Source: Festucalex cinctus (taxonomy: Eukaryota > Chordata > Actinopteri > Syngnathiformes > Syngnathidae). From it: a DNA stretch of 64,000 bases. The stretch is taken from assembly GCF_051991245.1 (NCBI RefSeq), contig NC_135424.1, positions 24,362,001 to 24,426,000 on the forward strand, written 5' to 3'. Shown here in pieces: positions 24,406 through 36,426 of the stretch (within the stretch, counting starts at the first letter, position 1; every line of letters begins with the position of its first letter). The notes under the pieces are model-generated. The model made no database searches. It was not told the DNA's origin and saw nothing but the letters and a program-made list of their open reading frames with translations. Position numbers and translations under genes: made by a program.

Positions 24406-24885
24406 GACAGACTATGTGCTAACCCAAACTCTTTGACCCCAAGGGATTCATCTGTCCCAGAAAACTTTTACACTAAAGAGTTTATCTGTCCTAGGGCGCT
24501 GTTAACCCCAGGTTAAAGTGTTATTTAATCTGTCCTGTTACAACAGCTATACATAAACAGCTGCATTCCTCTCCTGTTCCATCTCTCGCACTTCTTTCAT
24601 CTCTTTTTCTCCTCTACTTATACCTATGCTTGCTCATGTGCTTTTTTCCCCTTTAGATGATGTCATTGGTTAGCCTGCTTCAAAGCTACATTTTTCCTTG
24701 AATAACTGTCACAAATTTACTGTTTGCTGGACCCTACAAAACTGTCACAATACTTCACTATGTCATGAATACATATGTGTTGCACAGCGACACCACATTA
24801 AGAGTCATCAAAAAGCTTTTTATTTGATCACACACCATCTCTGTGCCATGCAATGTTTTCAAATAAACAGATGCTGGTTTTGAAT
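24406..24885 (+). other. Probable 3' untranslated region of the island gene
   Basis: From the stop codon to just beyond the first AATAAA. The first 365 bp are unique and include two 'atctgtcc' words (about 24450 and 24486) and a short 'gttaacccc' repeat. The last part, from about 24770, already resembles a B cassette, so the message would end inside the array. Confidence 0.3.
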
Positions 24886-25132
24886 ATCAAACGAGCGACT
24901 TTTCATGAAACTTTGCACACACATCAGAAAGTCCACACTTTTGAATTTATTTTGGGAATTGTGCATCATTTTTGGCCTTTTACTGCACCTTTTTGCACAC
25001 AAGGCACGGCAAATGCATTTCTATTTTCCATGGTCCTTGTCTATTTAACAGTACCCCAACGTGCAAGTCCCCCGACTTGCATATACCCCAACGTGGCCCG
25101 GGTTGCGAGGGCCCTTTATAGCTGCTCGCAGC
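24771..25132 (+). repeat. Family B unit B2, right part
   Basis: B sequence resumes with 'aaaagctttttatttg' and 'catgaaactttgcacacacatcag', then the usual unit end: 'tttgaatttattttggg', a three-copy minisatellite (25048-25095) with private changes, and hairpin 25102-25132. Confidence 0.8.
24862..24867 (+). terminator. Candidate polyadenylation signal AATAAA
   Basis: Canonical hexamer 457 bases after the stop and the first one downstream of it that I see. It occurs in B-like sequence (compare 'gtttgcaaaggaaaaa' in other cassettes), so it may be a chance change in repeat DNA that a gene has used. Confidence 0.35.
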
Positions 25133-25200
25133 TCTAGTTAGGGCCCGAGCAGCGGCGGCGGCGGTGCCGCTGCGAGGCCCTATTGTTTTTGTAGGAATTC

Positions 25201-25233
<33 letters not shown>

Positions 25234-27489
25234 TCCGCAAACGATCACATTTTTGAGACACTAAACGTGACCGAAAACTCACCAAACTTTACACGCACAT
25301 CAGGCCTGGCGAAAAATTTGATATTTTAAAGTCGCCATACATGATAACAGAAAAATGGCTCCTTAGCGCCCCCTACATAGGTTAAACGGATCCCTGTCCC
25401 GCTACGATTGTCCGACGGCTATGAAAATTGTGTGGCACCTGTAGCACATCCCAATGAACAAAAACCTCTTTGAAGTGTGTACCCTAAAATAGACAGAAAG
25501 TGAGGTATGAGTATTTAAATGTCCAATTTTTGCCAATTTTTGCACATTTACAGGGGTCATACTTTTGCCCGCTTCTCCTACACGGTTAACCCGATTGACT
25601 TCAAACTTGGGATGGACCATCTCAACACCTGGGACAACATCATTGTGAAAAATGAAAAGTTTTTGATATAATATATGACGGCGGCGGCGCATCAAATTTA
25701 GAGTTTAAAAATTCTTACTTCACGAGGCATTGCCGGTTGTACGTTTAATCTAGAGCTACGAAAATTGGTACACATATGTAACAGACTATGACCTACAAAA
25801 AACTCTTTTTGAACCATATGCTAAACCTAACAGGAAGTCCACCATTTTGATTTATTTTGGAACGTGTTGCCATTTTTTTGGCCATTTCATTGGAGTCTTA
25901 TTTTAACGAACTCCTCCTACAGTGTTTATCCGATCATCTTCAAACTTGGTGTGATTCATCTTAAGATGTTGAAGATGAAAAGTTATTGAAAGCTTTGTAT
26001 TTCGTCGGACGCTGTTGTCATGGCATGCACTGTTTGCAAAGGAAAAAAAATATCCTTAAAGAAGCATTGCCAGTTGTACGAAGCAGCTAGAGCTACGAAA
26101 ATTTGTAGACATATGTAACAGCCCAAGATGTACAAAAAAGTCTCTTGGTGCCCTGTGCTAAACCCAACAGGAAGTCCCCCAGGGGCCGGGCATCACATTT
26201 TGAGCTAAAAAAAACTCCTCTTTAACAAAGCATACCCGGCTGTACGTTTCACCTAGAGTTACCAAAATTTGTAGAGGTATATAACAGCCCTCGAGGTACA
26301 AAAAACTCTTTTTGAACCATATGCTAAACCTAACAGGACGTCCGCCATTTTGATTTACTTTGGAATGTGTTGCCATTTTTTTTGCCCATTTCATAGGGGT
26401 CATATTTTAACAAACTCCTCCTACAGAGTTTATCCGATCATCTTCAAACTTGGTGTGATTCATCTTAAGATGTTGAAAATGAAAAGTTATTGAAAGTTTT
26501 TTATTTCGTCACACGCTGTTATCGTGGCATGCACTTTTTGCAAAGGAAAAAAATCCTTCTTAATGAAGCATTCCCAGTTGTACGAAGCAGCTAGAGCGAC
26601 GAAAAATTGTAGACATATGTAACAGCCCAGGATGTACAAAAATGTCTCTTGGTGCCATGTGCTAAACGCAACAGGAAGTCCCCCAGGGGCCGGGCATCAC
26701 ATTTTGAGCTAAAAAAAACTCCTCTTTAACGAAGCATTCTCGGTTGTACGTTTCACCTAGCGCTATGATAATTTGCAGGCATACATAAGAGCCCACGGTG
26801 TACAAAAAAGTCTCTTGGAACCATGTGCTAAACCAAACAGGAAGTCCGCCATTTTGATTTATGATGGGATTTGTTGCCATTTTTTGTGGCCTTTTTCAGG
26901 GGTCATATTTTAACGAACCCCTCCTACAAAATTTATCCGACTGTCTTCAAACTTGGTATGTTTCATCTTAAGATGTTTAAGATGCAAAGTTATCGAAAGT
27001 TATTTATTTTGTCGCACGCCGTTGTCATGGCGATGCATTGTTTGCCAAGTAAAATGCTGCTTTTTTGTTTTGGTCTAAACATGTGCAAAAACTCATGAAA
27101 CTTTACACACACATCAGGCTTGTCATCAGCATGAATATTTTAGAGATTTCTTATTAAATTTGCAATAAATGCTTCAATAGCGCCCTCTAGACATTTTTAT
27201 GAAGTCTTTCCGATTATATGATTCAGCTAGATGTGTGAATATTGGCAGGCATGCCTAATATATTCAAAAAGTATTCTATATAGCCATGTGCCAATCCATT
27301 TTGATTTTATTTTGTTAATTGTGCATCATTTTTGGCCTTTCCATGAAACTTTACAAACACAAAGCATGGAAAAAACGTTTACAATTTAGATGGTTTCCTA
27401 TTTGACAGTACCCCAACATGCCAGTACCCCGACGTGCAAATACCCCAACGTGGCCCGGGTTGCGAGGGCCCTTTATAGCTGCTCGCAGC
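25133..27489 (+). repeat. Family B tandem unit B3
   Basis: Unit of 2357 bp. It opens with a CGG-rich form of the hairpin monomer (25141-25182: agcggcggcggcggtgccgc) and a roughly 35-base TTA run. Four to five diverged cassettes follow. Minisatellite 27405-27452 and hairpin 27459-27489 end it. B3, B4 and B12/B13 share 'agacactaaacgtgaccg' and 'gcggcggcgcatcaaa' variants. Confidence 0.87.
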
Positions 27490-29733
27490 TCTAGTTAGGG
27501 CCCGAGCAGCGGCGGCGGCGGTGCCGCTGCGAGGCCCTATTGTTTTTGTAGGAATTCTTCTTCTTCTTATTATTATTATTATTATTAGGGCCCGAGCAGC
27601 GGCGGCGGCGGTGCCGCTGCGAGGCCCTATTGTTTTTGTAGGAATTCTTCTTATTATTATTATTCTTATTATTATTCTTCTCCGCAAACAATCGCATTTT
27701 TGAGACACTAAACGTGACCGAAAACTCACCAAACTTTACACGCACATCAGGCCTGGCGAAAAATTTGATATTTTAAAGTCGCCATACATGATAACAGAAA
27801 AATGGCTCCTTAGCGCCCCCTACATAGGTTAAACGGATCCCTGTCCCGCTACGATTGTCCGACGGCTATGAAAATTGTGTGGCACCTGTAGCACATCCCA
27901 ATGAACAAAAACCTCTTTGAAGTGTGTACCCTAAAATAGACAGAAAGTGAGGTATGAGTATTTAAATGTCCAATTTTTGCCAATTTTTGCACATTTACAG
28001 GGGTCATACTTTTGCCCGCTTCTCCTACACGGTTAACCCGATTGACTTCAAACTTGGGATGTACCATCTCAACACCTGGGACAACATCATTGTGAAAAAT
28101 GAAAAGTTTTTGATATACTATATGACGGCGGCGGCGCATCAAATTTAGAGTTTAAAAATTCTTACTTCACGAAGCATTGCCGGTTGTACGTTTAATCTAG
28201 AGCTACGAAAATTGGTAAACATATGTAACAGGCTATGACCTACAAAAAACTCTTTTTGAACCATATGCTTAACCTAACAGGAAGTCCACCATTTTGATTT
28301 ATTTTGGAACGTGTTGCCATTTTTTTGGCCATTTCATTGGGGTCTTATTTTAACGAACTCCTCCTACAGTGTTTATCCGATCATCTTCAAACTTGGTGTG
28401 ATTCATCTTAAGATGTTGAAGATGAAAAGTTATTGAAAGCTTTGTATTTCGTCGCACGCTGTTGTCATGGCATGCACTGTTTTTAAAGGGAAAAAAATAT
28501 CCTTAAAGAAGCATTCCCATTTGTACGAAGCAGCTAGAGCTATGAAAATTTGTAGACATATGTAACAGCCCAAGATGTACAAAAAAGTCTCTTGGTGCCC
28601 TGTGCTAAACCCAACAGGAAGTCCCCCAGGGGCCGGGCATCACATTTTGAGATAAAAAACTCCTCTTTAACAAAGCATACCCGGCTGTACGTTTCACATA
28701 GAGTTACCAACATTTGTAGAGGTATATAACAGCCCTCGAGGTACAAAAAACTCTTTTTGAACCATATGCTAAACCTAACAGGACGTCCGCCATTTTGAAT
28801 TACTTTGGAATGTGTTGCCATTTTTTTGGGCCATTTCATAGGGGTCATATTTTAACAAACTCCTCCTACAGAGTTTATCCGATCATCTTCAAACTTGGTG
28901 TGATTCATCTTAAGATGTTGAAAATGAAAAGTTATTGAAAGTTTTTTATTTTGTAACACGCTGTTGCCATAGCAATGCATTGTTTGTCAAGTGCTGCTTT
29001 TTTTTTTTTTTATACACATGAAAACTCATGAAACTTTGCAAACACATCAGACTTGTCATGAACATGATTTTTCAGAGATTTATTGTGCAATTTGCAATAA
29101 ATAGCGCCCTCTAGACATTTTTATGAAGCATTTCCGATTGTATGATTATGCTAGACCTACAAAAAAGTATTATGTAGCCATTTGCCAAACCAAAGAGGAA
29201 GTCCGCTATTTTAATTTTATTTTGGGAATTATACATCATTTTTGGCCTTTTTCATTAAACTTTGCACAGACAAGGCATGGAAAAAACTAACATTTTAAAT
29301 GGTCCTTGTTCCATGTAACAGTACCCCAACGTGCCAGTACCCTGACGTGCAAGTAACCCAACGTTGTGCTCAATAGCGCCCTCTATGCATTTTTATGGAG
29401 CATTTCCAATTGTATGATTCAAGCGATACACAACTAAAGATGACTTGACCTAGATTTGTGAAAACTGGGAGGCATACCTATTAGCTTAAGACCTACAAAA
29501 AGTATTCTGTAGCCGTATGCTAAACCTAAAAGGAAGTCCGCCATTTTGAATTTATTTTGGGAATTGCGCACCATATTTTGCGTTTTGATTAAACTTTGCA
29601 CACACAAGGCTTGTCAAAAACATTTTAAGATGGTCCTTGTCCTATTTGACAGTACCCCAACGTGCCAGTACCCCGACGTGCAAGTACCCCAACGTGGCCC
29701 GGGTTGCGAGGGCCCTTTATAGCTGCTCGCAGC
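27490..29733 (+). repeat. Family B tandem unit B4
   Basis: Unit of 2244 bp. Two CGG-type hairpin monomers (from 27498 and 27588) are separated by TTC/TTA triplets. The first 1.3 kb is almost the same as B3. It then holds one roughly 338-bp module (28984-29321) and an orphan minisatellite (29318-29365) not followed by a hairpin, before the true boundary (minisatellite 29649-29696, hairpin 29703-29733). Confidence 0.87.
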
Positions 29734-31665
29734 TCTAGTTATTATTATTATTCTCCGCAAACGATCACATTTTTGAGACACTAAACGTGACCGAAAACTC
29801 ACCAAACTTTACACGCACATCAGGCCTGGCGAAAAATTTGATATTTTAAAGTCGCCATACATGATAACAGAAAAATGGCTCCTTAGCGCCCCCTACATAG
29901 GTTAAACGGATCCCTGTCCCGCTACGATTGTCCGACGGCTATGAAAATTGTGTGGCACCTGTAGCACATCCCAATGAACAAAAACCTCTTTGAAGTGTGT
30001 ACCCTAAAATAGACAGAAAGTGAGGTATGAGTATTTAAATGTCCAATTTTTGCCAATTTTTGCACATTTACAGGGGTCATACTTTTGCCCGCTTCTCCTA
30101 CACGGTTAACCCGATTGACTTCAAACTTGGGCTGTACCATCTCAACACCTGGGACAACATCATGGTAAAAAATCTAAAGTTTTTGACATACTATATGACG
30201 GTGGCGGGGCATCAAATTTACAGTTTCAAAATTCTTACTTAACAAAGCATTGCCGTGGTACGTTTAATTGAGAGCCACGAAAATTGGTACACATATGTAA
30301 CAGACTATGATCTACAAAAAACTCTTTTTGAACCATATGCTAAACCTAACAGGAAGTCCGCCAGAGGCGAGGCATCAAATTTTGTGTTTCAAAATTCTTA
30401 TTTAATGAAGCATTCCCGGCTGTACATTTCACCTAGAGTTACCAACATTTGAAGACATATGTAACAGCCCTCAAGGTACAAAAAACTCTTTTTGAACCAT
30501 ATGCTAAACCGAACAGGAAGTCCGCCATTTTGATTTACTTTGGAACGTGTTGCCATTTTTTGGGCCATTTCATAGGGGTCTTATTTTAACGAACTCCTCC
30601 TACACAGTTTATCCGATCATCTCCAAACTTGGTGTGATTCATCTTAAAATGTTGAAGATGAAAAGTTATTGAAAGCTTTTTATTTCGTCGCACGCTGTTG
30701 CCGTGGCATGCACAGTTTGCAAAGGAAAAAATTCCCTCTTAATGAAGCATTCACAGTTGTACGAAGCAGCTAGAGCTACGAAAATTTGGAGACAAATTTA
30801 ACAGCCCACAATGTGCAAAAAAGTCTCTTGGTGCCATGTGCTAAACCCAACAGGAAGTCCCGTAAGGGCCGGTCATCACATTTTGAGGTAAAAAACTCCT
30901 CTTTAACGAAGCATTCCCGGTTGTACGTTTCACCTAGCGCTATGATAATTTAGAGGCATACATAAGAGCCCACGATGTACAAAATAGTCTCTTGGAACCA
31001 TCTTCCAAAACAAACAGGAAGTCCGCCATTTTGATTTACGTTGGGATTTGTAGCCATTTTTTGTGGCCTTTTTTAGGGGTCATATTTTAACGAACTCCTC
31101 CTACAAAATTTATCCGACTGTCTTCAAACTTGGTGTGCTTCATCTTAAGATGTTTAAGATACAAAGTTATCGAAAGTTATTTATTTTGTCCCACGCCGTT
31201 TCATGGCGATGCATTGTTTGCCAAGTAAAATGCTGCTTTTTTTTTTTGGTCTAAACATGTGCAAAAACTCATGAAACTTTACACACACATCAGGCTTGTC
31301 ATAAGCATGAATATTTTAGAGATTTCTTATTAAATTTGCAATAAATGGTTCAATAGCACCCTCTAGACATTTTTATGAAGTCTTTCCGATTATATGATTC
31401 AGCTAGATGTGTGAATATTGGCAGGCATGCCTAATATATTCAAAAAGTATTCTATATAGCCATGTGCCAATCCATTTTGATTTTATTTTGTTAATTGTGC
31501 ATCATTTTTGGCCTTTCCATGAAACTTTACAAACACAAAGCATGGCAAAAATGTTTAAAATTTAGATGGTTTCCTATTTGACAGTACCCCAACATGCCAG
31601 TACCCCGACGTGCAAATACCCCAACGTGGCCCGGGTTGCGAGGGCCCTTTATAGCTGCTCGCAGC
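29734..31665 (+). repeat. Family B tandem unit B5 (short type)
   Basis: Unit of 1932 bp. Its first 400 bp resemble B3/B4 ('gacagaaagtgagg') and the remainder resembles B1, B7 and B10 ('ggtggcggggcatc', 'cgtttaattgagagccacg'), so it looks like a product of exchange between subtypes near 30130. Boundary: minisatellite 31581-31628, hairpin 31635-31665. Confidence 0.86.
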
Positions 31666-33645
31666 TCTAGTTCTTCTTCTTTTTATTTGTTATTATTCTT
31701 TTCCGCAAACAATCACATTTTTGAGACACTAAACGTGAACGAAAACTCACCAAACTTTACACACACGTCAGGCCTGGCGAAAAATTTGATATTTTAAAGT
31801 CGCCATAGGTGATAACAGAAAAATGGCTCCATAGCGCCACCTACATAGGTTAAACAGATCCCTGGCCCGCTACGATTGTCCGACGGCTATGAAAATTGTG
31901 TGGCACCTGTAGCACATCCAGATGAACAAAAACCTCTTTGATGTGTGTATCCTAAAATAGACAGGAAGTGAGATATGAGTATTTAAATGTCCAATTTTGG
32001 CCAATTTTTGCACATTTACAGGGGTCATACTTTTGCCTGCTTCTCCTACACGGTTAATCCAATTGACTTCAAACTTGGGATCTACCATCTCAAGACCTGG
32101 GACAACACCATGGTAAAAAATCTAAAGTTTTCGACATACTATATGACGGCGGTGGGGCATCAAATTTAGAGTTTCAAAACTCTTACTAAACGTAGTATTG
32201 CCGGTTGTATGTTTAACCTAGAGCTACGAAAATTGGTACACATATGTAACAGACTATGACCTACAAAAAAGTCTGTTGGTGCCATATGCTAAACCCAACA
32301 GGAAGTCCGCCAGAGGCGGGGCATCAAATTTTGAGTTTCAAAATTCTTACTTAATGAAGCATTCCCGGCTGTACGTTTCACCTAGAGTTACCAAAATTTA
32401 AAGACATATGTAACAGCCCTCAAGGTACAAAAAACTCTTTTTGAACCATATGCTAAACCTAACAGAAAGTCCACCATTTTGATTTACTTTGGAACGTGTT
32501 CCCATTTTTTTGGCCATTTCATAGGGGTCCTATTTTAACGAACTCCTCTTACAGAGTGTATCCGATCATCTTCAAACTTGGTGTGATTCATCTTAAGATG
32601 TTGAAGATGAAAAGTTATTGAAAGCTTTTTATTTCGCTGCACGCTGTTGTCGTGGCATGCACTTGTTTGCAAAGGAAAAAAATTCTTCTTAATGAAGAAT
32701 TCTCAGTTGTACGAAGCAGCTAGAGCTACGAAAATTTGTAGACATATGTAACAGCCCACGATGTACAAAAAAGTCTCTTGCTGCTTTGTGCTAAACCCAA
32801 CAGGAAGTCCCGCAAGGGCCGGGCATCACTTTTTGAGCTAAAAAACTCCTCTTTAACGAAGCATTCCCGGTTGTACCTTTCACCTAGCGCTATGATAATT
32901 TGGAGGCATACATAAGAGCCCACGATGTACAAAAAAGTCTTTTAGAACCATATGCTAAGCCAAACAGGAAGTCCGGCATTTTGATTTACTTTGCTATTTG
33001 TAGCCATTTTTTGGGGGCCTTTTATAGGCCTCATATTTTCTACAAAACTTATCAGATTGTCTTCATTCTTTGGCATGTTTCATCTGAAGTATTGCCGGTT
33101 ATACGTTTAATCTAGAGCTACGAAAATTGGTACACATATGTAACAGACTATGATCTACAAAAAAGCCTGTTGGTGCCATATGCTAAACCTAACAGGAAGT
33201 CCGCCAGAGGCAGGGCATCAAATTTTGCATTTCAAAATTTTTACTTAATGAAGCATTTCCGGCTGTACGTTTCACCTAGAGTGACCAAAATTTGAAGACA
33301 TATGTAACAGCCCTCAAGGTACAAAAAACTCTTTTTGAACCATATGCTAAACCTAACAGGAAGTCTGCCATTTTGATTTACTTTGGAACATGTTGCCATT
33401 TTTTTGGCCATTTCATAGGGGTCTTATTTTAACGAACTCCTCCTACAGAGTTTATCCGATCATCTTCAAACTTGGTGTGATTCATCTTAAGATGTTGACG
33501 ATGAAAAGTTATTGAAAGCTTTTTATTTCGTCGCACGCTGTTGTCGTGGCATGCACTGTTGGCAAAGGAAAAAAAAATCCTTCTTAATGCAGCGTTCCCA
33601 GTTGGACGAAGCAGCTCGAGCTACAAAAATTTGTAGACATATGTA

Positions 33646-34090
33646 CACATTTGTCCACATATATATATTTACATATGCATGTAAAAAAATTATGTCAGGC
33701 TAAACTAAATGGTTGATTAGGCCCCACACATTTTCACCTTACCATACCCGGCCCTCTTTGCAAAAGGTTTGAACACTCCTGGCCTAAACCTAGGTGTATA
33801 CTCAAACTATGCACGCACATAAAGCCTGGAACAAAATGTGTAATTTAGAGGGTTCTTGTTTTGTTTTTTGTATTCCTTATATTTCATGTCATTATACTTG
33901 ACACACTATTTTTACTACTCACTGAATCAGTTATAAGAACATTTAATTGATACAATCCAATCACATCCTAGAGAATTGAAAACACATTCAATCATGAGGT
34001 TGTTAAGACACATTTACTTCTGTAGCACTTAACCACAAACAAGTTGCGACATCCCCTGATCTAACCCTCCAACCGGGCAAGGAAAAACTT
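33646..34090. repeat. Passenger segment copy 1, with probable decayed hAT end
   Basis: About 445 bp not seen in short B units. It starts after 'gacatatgta', where cassettes normally continue 'acagccc'. The first 136 bp end in 'gccctctttgcaaaaggttt' and 'gaacactcctg', which looks like one terminus of a hAT-type transposon (inferred TIR caggagtgttc). A short B-like stretch follows (33782-33860), then roughly 230 bp of unfamiliar sequence ending 'ccgggcaaggaaaaacttt'. No long open frame. Confidence 0.6.
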
Positions 34091-34236
34091 TCAGGGGTCA
34101 TATTTTAACGAACCCCTCCTACAAAATTTATCCGACTGTCTTCAAACTTGGTGTGTTTCATCTTAAGATGTTTAAGATGCAAAGTAATCGAAAGTTTTTT
34201 ATTTTGTAACACGCTGTTGCCATAGCAATGCATTGT

Positions 34237-34910
34237 TTGTCAAGTGCTGCTTTTTTTTTTTTATACACATGAAAACTCATGGAACTTTGCAAACACATCA
34301 GACTTGTCATGAACATGAATTTTCAGAGATTTATTGTGCAATTTGCAATAAATAGCGCCCTCTAGACCTTTTTATGAAGCATTTCCGATTGTATGATTAT
34401 GCTAGACCTACAAAAAAGTATTATGTAGCCATTTGCCAAACCAAAGAGGAAGTCCGCTATTTTGATTTTATTTTGGGAATTATACATCATTTTTGGCCTC
34501 TTTCATTCAACTTTGCACAGACAAGGCATGGAAAAAACTAACATTTTAAATGGTCCTTGTTCCATGTAACAGTTGTCAAGTGCTGCTTTTTTTTTTTTTT
34601 ATACACATGAAAACTCATGAAACTTTGCAAACACATCAGACTTGTCATGAACATGAATTTTCAGAAATTTATTGTGCAATTTGCAATAAATAGCGCCCTC
34701 TAGACATTTTTATGAAGCATTTCCGATTGTATGATTATGCTAGACCTACAAAAAAGTATTATGTAGCCATTTGCCAAACCAAAGAGGAAGTCCGCTATTT
34801 TGATTTTATTTTGGGAATTATACATAATTTTTGGCCTTCTTCATTAAACTTTGCACAGACAAGGCATGGAAAAAACTAACATTTTAAATGGTCCTTGTTC
34901 CATGTAACAG
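34237..34910 (+). repeat. Tandem pair of ~337-bp modules in B6
   Basis: Two copies (34237-34572 and 34573-34910), each from 'ttgtcaagtgctgc' to 'ccatgtaacag'. Copy 1 has catggaac, gaccttttt and cattcaac; copy 2 has catgaaac, gacattttt and cattaaac. Confidence 0.9.
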
Positions 34911-35577
34911 TACCCCAACGTGCCAGTACCCTGACGTGCAAGTAACCCAACGTTGTGCTCAATAGCGCCCTCTATGCATTTTTATGGAGCATTTCCAATT
35001 GTATGATTCAAGCGATACACAACTAAAGATGACTTGACCTAGATTTGTGAAAACTGGGAGGCATGTAACATGTAACAGACTATGATCTACAAAAAAGCCT
35101 GTTGGTGCCATATGCTAAACCTAACAGGAAGTCCGCCAGAGGCAGGGCATCAAATTTTGCATTTCAAAATTTTTACTTAATGAAGCATTTCCGGCTGTAC
35201 GTTTCACCTAGAGTGACCAAAATTTGAAGACATATGTAACAGCCCTCGAGGTACAAAAAACTCTTTTTGAACCATATGCTAAACCTAACAGGAAGTCTGC
35301 CATTTTGATTTACTTTGGAACATGTTGCCATTTTTTTGGCCATTTCATAGGGGTCTTATTTTAACGAACTCCTCCTACAGAGTTTATCCGATCATCTTCA
35401 AACTTGGTGTGATTCATCTTAAGATGTTGACGATGAAAAGTTATTGAAAGCTTTTTATTTCGTCGCACGCTGTTGTCGTGGCATGCACTGTTGGCAAAGG
35501 AAAAAAAAATCCTTCTTAATGCAGCGTTCCCAGTTGGACGAAGCAGCTCGAGCTACAAAAATTTGTAGACATATGTA

Positions 35578-35973
35578 CACATTTGTCCACATATATATAT
35601 TTACATATGCATGTAAAAAAATTATGTCAGGCTAAACTAAATGGTTGATTAGGCCCCACACATTTTCACCTTACCATACCCGGCCCTCTTTGCAAAAGGT
35701 TTGAACACTCCTGGCCTAAACCTAGGTGTATACTCAAACTATGCACGCACATAAAGCCTGGAACAAAATGTGTAATTTAGAGGGTTCTTGTTTTGTTTTT
35801 TGTATTCCTTATATTTCATGTCATTATACTTGACACACTATTTTTACTACTCACTGAATCAGTTATAAGAACATTTAATTGATACAATCCAATCACATCC
35901 TAGAGAATTGAAAACACATTCAATCATGAGGTTGTTAAGACACATTTACTTCTGTAGCACTTAACCACAAACA
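35578..35973. repeat. Passenger segment copy 2 (3' truncated)
   Basis: Nearly identical to copy 1 at 1932-bp spacing, but it stops at 'taaccacaaaca' and jumps to 'cgtatgctaaacctaaaagg', a word otherwise found about 0.7 kb further along in long units. Confidence 0.75.
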
Positions 35974-36426
35974 CGTATGCTAAACCTAAAAGGAAGTCCG
36001 CCATTTTGAATTTATTTTGGGAATTGCGCACCATATTTTGCGTTTTGATTAAACTTTGCACACACAAGGCTTGTCAAAAACATTTTAGATGGTCCTTGTC
36101 CTATTTGACAGTACCCCAACGTGCCAGTACCCCGACGTGCAAGTACCCCAACGTGGCACGCCTTTGCTGTAGCGATGCATTGTTTGCAAAGAATTTTTTT
36201 TTTTTTATATGATTCAGCTAGATGTGTGAATATTGGGAGGCATACCTATCAGCCGAATACCTCGACAAAGCATTCCATAGCAATGTGAACAAACACAAAA
36301 AGCATGGGAAAACATTTACAATTTAGACGGTTTCTTATGAAACAGTACCCTAACGTGCCAGTACCCCGACGTGCAAATACCCCAACGTGGCACGGGTTGC
36401 GAGGGCCCTTTATAGCTGCTCGCAGC

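Larger units (their letters stand above)
22166..24770. other. Non-repeat island inside the B array
   Basis: About 2.6 kb in which I find none of the A or B cassette words, no minisatellite and no hairpin module. It is AT-rich, with typical intron-like stretches and a set of matched splice signals forming one candidate gene on the plus strand. The B sequence on its two sides belongs to nearby parts of the same unit type. The edges are approximate because flanking repeats are diverged. Confidence 0.75.
31666..36426 (+). repeat. Family B long unit B6, with internal 1932-bp tandem duplication
   Basis: Longest unit, 4761 bp. The segment starting at 33139 is repeated from 35071 with 1932-bp spacing until about 35973. 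Each copy carries the passenger segment (33646-34090 and 35578-35973). Between them lies a roughly 337-bp tandem pair (34237-34572, 34573-34910) and an orphan minisatellite (34907-34954); a second orphan is at 36108-36155. The unit ends with minisatellite 36342-36389 and hairpin 36396-36426, with 'ggcacggg' in place of 'ggcccggg'. Confidence 0.86.

Noticed and set aside
27521..27703. Frames rich in isoleucine, asparagine or arginine runs near unit starts
   Set aside because: These are translations of TTA/TTC microsatellites and CGG hairpin monomers.
36184..36210. Poly-T and poly-A runs as retroposon tails (also 28997, 34250, 51590)
   Set aside because: They sit at a fixed position in the cassettes, with copy-to-copy length variation explained by slippage, and no target duplications flank them.
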